Positions 25,501 to 31,256 of a DNA stretch of 64,000 nucleotides are shown piece after piece. The position numbers and the translations under genes were made by a program. Position 1 is the stretch's first letter; each line of letters opens with the position of its first letter. Source of the stretch: Symbiodinium microadriaticum (taxonomy: Eukaryota; Sar; Dinophyceae; Suessiales; Symbiodiniaceae); NCBI GenBank assembly GCA_001939145.1, contig LSRX01000131.1:576185-640184 (forward strand), written 5' to 3'. The notes below the pieces were generated by a model, which was not told the DNA's origin, did no database searches, and worked only from the letters and a program-made list of their open reading frames with translations.

Positions 25501-26038
25501 GGCCACGGTCTGGCCCACACTATGGTATGCCCTGGCAATGGTGGGTGTGACTGTTGATGTTTTGCGGGGGGTTTGTTCATTGTTGGCAGGACATCTTCGC
25601 AAGGTCTTGCGCATCTACAAGGAGGGCGTGAGCAACGAGCAGGTTCTTTGTCAGGCAGATCTTCGGCCAGCTGAGTTTCTACTTGCGCAAACGCGTCGCA
25701 AACAGGCCAGCATCCAGGTGGACGCCCATCGTAGCGTGGAGCTCAAAGCACCGGAGCTTGCTCGTGTGGGGGCGCTGTTGGAGCTGCTTGAGGTGTCCGC
25801 GGAGGTGCCGGGAACTACGACACTCACGGCATCATTGCGTTCGGAGGTGGCCTTCATTCCGTGTCCGGTGTGCGGGGTGTACTATGACTCCCAAGGCAGC
25901 CTGAACATGCACATTCAGCATCGGCATCCTCATATACACCAGGAGGCCAAACTGGCCTTCAGCAAGGAGCGACACTCTCTGTTTGGACTTCCCCATTGTC
26001 GTTTTTGTCGTTCACGTTTACACGACTGCGCTCACTAG
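22505..26038 (+). CDS. LINE polyprotein: APE-type endonuclease and reverse transcriptase
   Basis: This protein would nick target DNA and prime cDNA synthesis from the nick. Start chosen at ATG 22505. The basic N-terminal region includes RRSARDGGAWYKGRW. The endonuclease/exonuclease/phosphatase domain (about residues 150-420) has every signature: TWNCGG, LQETHHD, AGDFNSG, SQIDFILV and a final GHLPL. The reverse transcriptase (about 610-960) has motif A SVDLRKAFDSV, motif B RGLRQGCPIAPILF and motif C FADDLHG (FADD, not YADD), then GMAVNFQKS. A C2H2 finger follows near the end (CPVCGVYYDSQGSLNMHIQH). The frame stops at 26036-26038 inside what looks like a further cysteine-rich finger that continues in the next frame, so this ORF and the next may be one protein split by a frameshift. 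All catalytic residues appear intact. Confidence 0.9.
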   Translation: MQQISSSGLSTWPDQTTAPREFAEVLFSYGKNHEQKQWLLGGGGSARSQFRGRINEVVQFESYNASCGARVDSGPLALSEAVVPTAAKHRGTNASSFSEATFSRDRIKKRSLKRALRRSARDGGAWYKGRWISAQMPAPQSSAPPTKVPGVDRLSIFTWNCGGLSGLLFQEIRTLLGQHPEIKILVLQETHHDYQSEWTDGGWTFIHSPAKVPKQGGIMVGIRSDFSLQSTIRWQELIPGRLVHVRCYAQEQHLDVVGIYQHTLPFGGSSLDAALKKRKTLWNRLDGFLKSLPVRSSVFLAGDFNSGVNPSSPLAGPGVLPHSQQKLVVEERQWLTEMLRSHQLCALNTWGTRRATYHHPTGQSQIDFILVRCALADGESRRCGPWRVPLAGWRTAGHLPLLASVRVQWRPWLLKKPTRGGGAAAVYPDESVPLGRLRADVLRCSEPAAAPPARPGVEGLDGRIVQFWNARRQLQRHQQVRAASFRQIFARLRLVLQLQKRHRELRARARANKRKQLLSILSIAESAAQQGDSRSLFRCVRWLAPRSATRSIRLRDAAGCLMHPRDECTMLADYAKKLFQAQRPEDRIELRLLPLPPALFHEGAWRKALLQLKPGKVVPVNEPGVQAWRDLVDEVAPRLQNIAEDSLCAARPTIPAKWTEMQLAWLPKVGKTPSTPENLRSIGLLPADTKALMLILRDAAADSILASIRSIPQYAYRPGSSTGDAILRASSHCGQVRALLREHQQDHTSKILGTARVPLVGGLMVSVDLRKAFDSVPHQEIYHSLLEADVDEAIAVALVQIHVQSTCTIQHGGATRTVPMSRGLRQGCPIAPILFAAWTGRLMRPLRALATGQAWQRYTMFADDLHGSWLIRDVAGFRAAIAELLSLIRLLHDLGMAVNFQKSLSVLRLRGSSVPRINRSFLVWRDGAQYLRLRSEPQDIFLPLAGTMPYLGVTLSYDNFELQTFRARAGSAHARFQELRRVLRSQGPLAERHRLRLYKATVWPTLWYALAMVGVTVDVLRGVCSLLAGHLRKVLRIYKEGVSNEQVLCQADLRPAEFLLAQTRRKQASIQVDAHRSVELKAPELARVGALLELLEVSAEVPGTTTLTASLRSEVAFIPCPVCGVYYDSQGSLNMHIQHRHPHIHQEAKLAFSKERHSLFGLPHCRFCRSRLHDCAH

Positions 26039-27609
26039 CGCGGCATGTTGCCACGGGTACCTGCCCTCGCTTGAAGGAGTTTGCGGCTCTGGGCCTTGAC
26101 GAGGCTGCCATGCTCCAGCGCATCACCGACGAAGAGGCTAAGGATCCGCCTGTTCCTCCCGAGGGTGTGCGCCTGCCATCTGCGGCACAGGGGCTTGTTG
26201 ATGAAGCGCTGCTGGTCACTCCCGAGCAGCTGGGAACTCATGGAGCTTGTCTAAGGGTTCTTGCGCAGAGTTGCGCTTTGTGCGGGCAGTTGGTTAAGGA
26301 GGCCGGTAAGATGAAGACACATTGGATGAGGTCACACAAGGAGGAATGGGCCCAGGTTTCCGGCGTGATTGTGGGCGAGGCAAAAAGCCTGCTATCCACC
26401 TTCCGCACACCCTGCGAGTACTGTGGTAGCAAAGCCAAACAGGTTGCAGATCATGCGGGTAAATGTCCTGCACTCTTTCAGCTGCTGGCGGTCAGACACC
26501 TACGCCGGGTTGGGCACACGAGCTCTGGGATCCAGTTGGAGCCCTCCTTGAAGCAAAGAGAGGCACCGCCGCAGTATCAGTCATTCGACCTGGGCCACAC
26601 GGCGCTCGGCCGGTACTTCAAGGCCCCCCCCAAATCTGATGAACCCAGCGCGAAGTCTGCCTCCGTGTCGGTCCCGCGCAGGGATATGCCTCCTGCTCGT
26701 GGGAGTGCTCCCGCCGCGGGCTCTGTGTCGGGGCCTCCTGGGCTTCAGTCTGCAATGAGCACAATCCCAGATGTACCCAAGATGCCCTGGGTCCAGCGAC
26801 TCGTGCTGCGCAATCCTCAAAACTACTGTTACATGAACTCTGCTGTTATGGCAGTGCTACACTGTTTGGGTGGACATGATGCTCTTCCGCGAGGTTTTCA
26901 GATGCTCTACACCCTCTGTGGAAAGGCGGTGGCGACAGCAAAGTCTCTGGTGCTGGCCTCTCAGCTTCAGATCCGGGCGGTGTTGAGAGATTGGGTTTTT
27001 GATGAGCGCCAACATGATCTTGCTGAGTTTGCTGGAGTGCTACTTCCTGGTTTGGGTTTGGGCCTTGGCGGGTGGGAGGCAAGAGCTCCAGCGGAAGAAG
27101 GTGTTGCAGTATACATGCGAGGTCAAATGCCCCTCTTGCTTCCGTTGGAGGCAGAGGCGTGCGAGCTTCAGCATTGTCTTCATGAGTGGCACTATTCTCA
27201 GGGAGTCCTTCATGCAGTTGTTGCCACAGGCCCTTCCGAACTGCTGCTTGTGCAGCTCTCCCGGCACAGGCAGGGCTCCAAAGTTATGACTCCGGTGACG
27301 TTGGGAGAGCTGGTTCGGGTTCCGTTCTTTGGGCATGGACTGGAAGTTCAATGGAGGTGCTACCTGGTCAAGGCTGTGATCGAGCACCACGGTGAGTCGG
27401 TCCAAGCGGGGCATTATCGTGCAGTGCTCAGAGTGAATCAGAGGTGGATGCTCACGGACGATGGGGTTGCTGCAATTGGGGTGGAGTGGGATGCTACTCG
27501 TGCCTCGTGCTGTTACCTGTTGTGGTTGGAAAGGGCTCAAGTTGACGTGGAGGATACCAGCGCCGACGCAGCGCCTCCTCTCTTGGGCCCCTCCAGGCCC
27601 TCTCTCTAA
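25996..27609 (+). CDS. Zinc-finger plus ubiquitin-specific-protease-like ORF of the retrotransposon
   Basis: Open for about 537 codons; there is no ATG at its 5' edge, so it is probably reached by frameshift from the pol ORF or has a later start. It begins with zinc-finger-like cysteines: CALCGQLVKEAGKMKTHWMR fits C-x2-C-x12-H-x4-H, then CEYCGSK with a later H and C. After a Pro/Ser-rich linker comes a peptidase C19 (USP) domain. The Cys box is NPQNYCYMNSAVMAVLHCL, catalytic Cys at about residue 278; the His box is AGHYRAVLRVNQRWMLTDDG, His at about residue 473. The Cys-to-His spacing is short for the family, so this is a compact or stripped-down domain. USPs cleave ubiquitin from proteins; a role in protecting element proteins from degradation is inference only. 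The stop overlaps the next start as TAATG. Confidence 0.75.
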   Translation: MSFLSFTFTRLRSLARHVATGTCPRLKEFAALGLDEAAMLQRITDEEAKDPPVPPEGVRLPSAAQGLVDEALLVTPEQLGTHGACLRVLAQSCALCGQLVKEAGKMKTHWMRSHKEEWAQVSGVIVGEAKSLLSTFRTPCEYCGSKAKQVADHAGKCPALFQLLAVRHLRRVGHTSSGIQLEPSLKQREAPPQYQSFDLGHTALGRYFKAPPKSDEPSAKSASVSVPRRDMPPARGSAPAAGSVSGPPGLQSAMSTIPDVPKMPWVQRLVLRNPQNYCYMNSAVMAVLHCLGGHDALPRGFQMLYTLCGKAVATAKSLVLASQLQIRAVLRDWVFDERQHDLAEFAGVLLPGLGLGLGGWEARAPAEEGVAVYMRGQMPLLLPLEAEACELQHCLHEWHYSQGVLHAVVATGPSELLLVQLSRHRQGSKVMTPVTLGELVRVPFFGHGLEVQWRCYLVKAVIEHHGESVQAGHYRAVLRVNQRWMLTDDGVAAIGVEWDATRASCCYLLWLERAQVDVEDTSADAAPPLLGPSRPSL

Positions 27610-28568
27610 TGTCGCTCACAACGGAGCCCATGGCTGTGGAGACCCATCAAGAGTCGCAGGAGGAGTGGGAGTTCTACAAGAACTTCTGGCCTAGTGGCGT
27701 AGCGCCCCCCCCTGCAGAGGCGTCGACTGCGCCTACCTCGGGGGTTGGCACTCCTGTGGAGCGTGATGCGAAGGCCCAGCGTACGGGCTCGGAGCAGAAG
27801 GGTGGCTCGGGCGGCAGAGGAGGTCAGGGCAAGGGTCGCAACGGCAATGGTTCCCAGAAGCGTCCCCCCCAGGGACAGCAGTCACGCTGGCACAGTGCTG
27901 GGGATGGAGAGGATGGCTCCTACTCGAGCTGGTCCCAGTGGAAGGGTGGCGAGATGGACTATGCCAAGGCCATCGTGCAGCGGCTTCTGCTGCGGCACGA
28001 GGATGCCGCGCTTCTGGCGCGCATTGAGTCCAGCTTCGTGATGCACATGCGCCTCAACGTGCCGGCTTCCGTAGTGCCCATGCTTTTCGCGGCTGCGGGA
28101 GCATGGAGGAAGATAAAGCAAGAGGAGCCCCAGAAGCTAGATCGCCCGATGCGCTGCTCGCTGCTGCTCTGCTTGTTTGAGGAGTTGAAGACGCGAATGG
28201 AGAAGACGGTCAGCGATGCGGACCAGCTGAGTAAGCTGGTTGAGCTTGGCTGGGTCTCAGTTGGGCCTCCGGTCACATGGAACTTCCTTCGGTGGGATGG
28301 TGCTCAGAAACGCCAGATCGTTGACACCACGCGCCCCCCGCAGAGCCAGGCGGAAGTCTTGATGAGCCTGACCAGCGTGCAGCGCCTGATCCCCAAGCAG
28401 TTTGTGGTCGGGCGCTTCCACCCTACTCGGCCGATGGCTTTGGAGATGAAGGGCGATAACTTGGTGTTTCTCCTTCAGACGGGTCAGCACGGGGAGGCAG
28501 CCTCTGAAGTCAGGGATCATATCAGGCGATTGTGCTACTGCTCGGTGTGGCATCTTCTGGCCTGTTAG
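27609..28568 (+). CDS. RG-rich ORF of the retrotransposon, unknown function
   Basis: 319 codons, starting at the ATG of a TAATG overlap with the previous stop. The N-terminal third is low-complexity and basic (GGSGGRGGQGKGRNGNG), typical of RNA-binding tails. The rest is a folded-looking, Leu/Arg-rich domain (DYAKAIVQRLLLRHEDAALL; VTWNFLRWDGAQKRQIVD) that I do not recognise. A nucleic-acid-binding, Gag-like role is plausible from composition and position. Translation past the TAG continues with protein-like sequence (LKEDRFARSVLANSIADLLP) to a TGA near 28640, so the TAG may be a recent mutation or a read-through stop. Confidence 0.6.
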   Translation: MSLTTEPMAVETHQESQEEWEFYKNFWPSGVAPPPAEASTAPTSGVGTPVERDAKAQRTGSEQKGGSGGRGGQGKGRNGNGSQKRPPQGQQSRWHSAGDGEDGSYSSWSQWKGGEMDYAKAIVQRLLLRHEDAALLARIESSFVMHMRLNVPASVVPMLFAAAGAWRKIKQEEPQKLDRPMRCSLLLCLFEELKTRMEKTVSDADQLSKLVELGWVSVGPPVTWNFLRWDGAQKRQIVDTTRPPQSQAEVLMSLTSVQRLIPKQFVVGRFHPTRPMALEMKGDNLVFLLQTGQHGEAASEVRDHIRRLCYCSVWHLLAC

Positions 28569-28928
28569 CTCAAAGAAGATCGCTTTGCGAGGTCGGTCCT
28601 GGCCAACTCCATTGCCGACTTACTGCCTCAGCGTACTTGAAGCCTCGGCCGTTGGCGCATGAGGTGGCTCTTTTGTGGGGCTGAGCAATAGTCTTGGCCG
28701 GCCAGTTTTGCTCCTGTGAGCTCTGGTCCGCTTGGCAGTGCGCTGCGGGGCCGGATGCATCAACGTTGATGGGTTCCACGCCATTTTGTTATGGCTCCTG
28801 GCAACTAGTTCTCATCGTGCAGTACACAAACCGGATGAGCTCTTATCGTCTGCAGCTGTGTACTCCTGTCTGGCGTGGCAGAACGGAAAGGAATCCTGCA
28901 TGGTTGGCTTCACGCGCTCAGCAACAGC
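28569..28928 (+). other. Spacer within the retrotransposon
   Basis: About 360 bp between the RG-rich ORF and the first ATG of the oxygenase-like ORF. The first 70 bp could be a coding extension of the upstream ORF beyond its TAG. No other feature seen. Confidence 0.4.
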
Positions 28929-30110
28929 ATGCTCGTGACACTCATTGCATGCTTCTTCTTCTCAGGTGCTATTGGTGGCTCCACGACAGTCTGGCCCTCG
29001 TTCGTTGTTGGACACTGTGGACGTTCACCCACAGCAATGCCGGTAGCCTACAGTACGCAGCGTTGCCTTTCTAAGAGAGGGCGCCCAGTTTTGATGCAGT
29101 CTTTCAGTAGCCGGAGCCCTGAGCAACTGGTGTCTGATGGAGTGATTGTGTCGGCGACTCCCACAGATGGGGATATCACGTGGGATGCTGCTATTGCTGG
29201 TGCTGAAGGCGAGGACGTTGTGATGTGTTGTTCATCGGACTCAGCGGATCAGAGTCCTCATGAGGCTTGCTGTGAGGAGTGCCCCTCGACTGAGGAAGAT
29301 TGCGAGGACAGCTCCTTGCGGGCCTGCTGTCCCGAGCTCTTCCCGCCCAGCTACGTGCATCATGGGGTGTACTTCGCAGGCATGCGCGAGCTCACAGTGA
29401 CTGAGGATGGCATGCGCTACGAGTTTCTGGCCCAGCAGCTCTACCTGATTCGTGGTGTTTCCATAGCGGGACTTGACGTTCCCTCCGATCATCCTGTGGA
29501 GTCTCTTGCCTTCTCAGCGGTGGCGCATGGCCAGATTAGCTGGTCCCAGCTGGAGCGCATGGTGCAGCAGCTGCCGTGTGATCGCAACCTTCGCTGGCCT
29601 CAGGAGCATTCGCACCAGCTTGCGCCGCGGCGCTTCACTTGTGGCGCCTGGAATCATGGTCCGCACACTGGGCTTACCACAAACACCAAGGTCTTTCCAT
29701 GGTGTACGAGGGTCTTGGCGGGTGTTGTGTCTACATGGGACTCCCAGCTGCTTTTTAGCACGTGCACGTTGAGCCTCAACGTAGCTGCCGCTCCACACAA
29801 AGATCGCTTCAGTCATGCTCAGACCGTCAACCTGGCGATGCCTTGTTCCAGTTTTCGTGGAGGTGAGCTCTTCGTGGAACACAGTGAGGGACGATCGAGA
29901 TTAAGTCAAGATGGCCCCTCCGGCCATGTGCTGGACCTTTCTCTTCCAGTTGTGTTTTCTCCCAAGGCCTTGCATGCCACGCTACCATGGAGTGGCACCA
30001 GGCTCATCCTGATCTCCTATCACATTGGCCAATCGGGCAGACTTTGCTCTCGCGATCTCTATCTTCTTCGTGTAGCAGGGTTTCAGCCAGGCCATACGGG
30101 GGATTTGTGA
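28929..30110 (+). CDS. 2-oxoglutarate/Fe(II)-dependent oxygenase-like protein
   Basis: The family hydroxylates or demethylates proteins, nucleic acids or small molecules using iron and 2-oxoglutarate. The frame is open from 28875 (no ATG there); ATG 28929 is the first start. The N-terminal half is unrecognised, with a Cys/Glu/Asp-rich patch (DQSPHEACCEECPSTEEDCE). The C-terminal half has the metal-binding pattern: H-x-D in APHKDRF (His codon 29796-29798), a G-G-E-L strand, a distal His in SPKALHATLPW (codon 29973-29975), and an Arg nine residues on in GTRLILISYH (codon 30000-30002) for 2-oxoglutarate. Order and spacing fit the fold. The substrate cannot be told. Nucleic-acid oxygenases of the TET/JBP type are associated with mobile elements in other eukaryotes, and dinoflagellates carry hydroxymethyluracil, so a DNA substrate is one possibility, but nothing in the sequence shows it. 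Confidence 0.6.
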   Translation: MLVTLIACFFFSGAIGGSTTVWPSFVVGHCGRSPTAMPVAYSTQRCLSKRGRPVLMQSFSSRSPEQLVSDGVIVSATPTDGDITWDAAIAGAEGEDVVMCCSSDSADQSPHEACCEECPSTEEDCEDSSLRACCPELFPPSYVHHGVYFAGMRELTVTEDGMRYEFLAQQLYLIRGVSIAGLDVPSDHPVESLAFSAVAHGQISWSQLERMVQQLPCDRNLRWPQEHSHQLAPRRFTCGAWNHGPHTGLTTNTKVFPWCTRVLAGVVSTWDSQLLFSTCTLSLNVAAAPHKDRFSHAQTVNLAMPCSSFRGGELFVEHSEGRSRLSQDGPSGHVLDLSLPVVFSPKALHATLPWSGTRLILISYHIGQSGRLCSRDLYLLRVAGFQPGHTGDL

Positions 30111-30141
30111 GTGCAGTGCTGTGGAAAATGACGTGACCAGT

Positions 30142-30411
30142 ATGGCGAATGGCTCCTCACGCTGGCAGCTGCGTTCGCTTTGTGTGGCACTGCTGGTTTT
30201 GCTAAGGTCTGTGCCTGGCTACCGATCTGGTGGCTGCCCTGGCTGCCTCACAGCTGCCTGTATGGACCAGTTGAGCGCTAACTCGACGCGGCGTCTTGTG
30301 AGGTCATTTCTGCTGGCACTCCTGCTGCTGAGCGGGCACACTTCTGCGGCTAGCTGGTACGGGCTCATAACATGGTCTCGCAGCGGTGCTGATGAACGGA
30401 TGCACATGTGA
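30142..30411 (+). CDS. Small hydrophobic ORF at the 3' end of the element
   Basis: Ninety codons from ATG 30142. Two hydrophobic stretches (LRSLCVALLVLLRS and FLLALLLLSGHTSAASWYG) look like membrane segments or a signal sequence plus one membrane helix. No family recognised. It starts 31 bp after the oxygenase-like stop. Conserved position in another copy of the element would be needed to believe it. Confidence 0.3.
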   Translation: MANGSSRWQLRSLCVALLVLLRSVPGYRSGGCPGCLTAACMDQLSANSTRRLVRSFLLALLLLSGHTSAASWYGLITWSRSGADERMHM

Positions 30412-30787
30412 GCAGAGTGAGCAGTGGAGCGAGCGTCAACTTTTTGTTAATTGCCTGTGGCTCTCTTCTAGCTGGGCCACGAACGCAATGTGCAGAGGTG
30501 CGCATATCTGTCAATAAGGCAGTCTGCTCACTTTCTCCTGCCCTCGAGGCGAATTCTATCCTGTGTGAAGTTTTATTCTGCCGACAAGAGGCAGTTTTCT
30601 GGGATGCAGTGGCTGCTGGGCTTAGGCCCGAGTCCTTGTGCATGCTTGGCCCTACGGGGCGGTGCAGCTGCTCCTGTATTTCTTTTGGGAATGTCAAAGA
30701 CATTGTTGCCCTTGGGCAACCAAGTAACAGCTTGCCCGCTGGCACGCGAGGCGGACCCCGGACGTTCGTCGCGAATGGAAGGAAGGA

Positions 30788-30799
30788 AGTAGTAGTAGG

Positions 30800-30834
<35 letters not shown>

Positions 30835-30853
30835 CCGTAGTAGTAGAGCAGCA
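30788..30853. repeat. (GTA)n(GCA)n(GTA)n microsatellite closing the retrotransposon
   Basis: GTA units, then GCA units, then GTA units with minor changes. It matches the type of repeat at the 5' edge and may be the LINE 3' tail or part of the target microsatellite. Confidence 0.85.
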
Positions 30854-30860
30854 ATGATGA

Positions 30861-30899
30861 CAGACGGCATCTTAGCTGTGCTAACCAGGTTTCGGGCGC
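30861..30899 (+). repeat. 39-bp direct repeat, copy 1 (truncated exon start)
   Basis: Differs from copy 2 at 31183-31221 at only two positions. It follows an ATGATG and reads TDGILAVLTRFRAQL before a stop. Like copy 2 it lies just downstream of a GTA-type microsatellite. Confidence 0.8.
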
Positions 30900-31047
30900 A
30901 ACTCTAAAGGTCTGAAACGGGCTCCTTTGCGAAGCGTCAAAGACGTCGAGCTCGTCAGTTTGTCTGTCTTGATGCCACTAAGTAATTTGATGTCATGCCT
31001 TCGGCACGTCTTTTCTCTGCCAATGAGTACTGAGTCAGCTTGTCCTA

Positions 31048-31126
31048 GTTTCACAGGAGTGCAGTGTTTGGCAATACGCCCGCCGCGCGCAGAGCACGCT
31101 CACGCAGCGTTGAGTTGCTAAAAATT
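31048..31126 (+). repeat. SINE-like repeat end, copy A
   Basis: Ends in the motif AGAGCACGCTCACGCAGCGT, an AT-rich link and then a GTA/TTG microsatellite. Similar ends occur at 33594 and 34490, all on the plus strand. Similarity to copy C extends about 75 bp upstream, starting at GTTTCACA. Confidence 0.5.
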
Positions 31127-31175
31127 GTAGTAGTAGTAGTAGTAGTTGTTGTTGTTGCTGTTGATGTTGCTGCTA
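31127..31175. repeat. (GTA)n(GTT)n microsatellite tail
   Basis: GTA units passing into GTT and related triplets, directly after SINE-like copy A and directly before the second copy of the 39-bp repeat. Confidence 0.85.
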
Positions 31176-31182
31176 CGGTTCA

Positions 31183-31256
31183 CAGACGACATCTTAGCTG
31201 TGCTAACCAGGCTTCGGGCGCCTCCTTGCGACCAGCAAGTCCTGGACGAGCTGGAG
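31183..31256 (+). CDS. Putative exon containing the second copy of the 39-bp repeat
   Basis: Reads TDDILAVLTRLRAPPCDQQ then VLDELE, and is followed at 31257 by GTAAGC, a good canonical splice donor. The same frame stays open to about 31637, but that part looks like intron read-through. The family is unknown. Near-identity of the first 39 bp with 30861-30899 indicates a local duplication of this exon start. Confidence 0.35.

Larger units (their letters stand above)
22201..30787 (+). mobile_element. Non-LTR retrotransposon (APE-type LINE) with accessory reading frames
   Basis: An 8.6-kb unit bounded on both sides by GTA-type microsatellites. Plus-strand frames in order: a short ORF (22249), an endonuclease/reverse transcriptase ORF (22505), a zinc-finger/ubiquitin-specific-protease ORF (from about 25996), an RG-rich ORF (27609), a 2-oxoglutarate-oxygenase-like ORF (28929) and a small hydrophobic ORF (30142), then about 375 bp without a gene. 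Neighbouring frames overlap or abut. No LTRs, integrase or RNase H were seen. The core pol frame has no stop over nearly 1,180 codons, which argues for recent activity. Membership of the last two ORFs is inferred from position and the flanking repeats; they could belong to a second, abutting element. Confidence 0.75.

Noticed and set aside
26001-26007. GTTTTTG as a -1 frameshift slippery site
   Set aside because: In the pol reading phase the P-site codon cannot re-pair after slipping.
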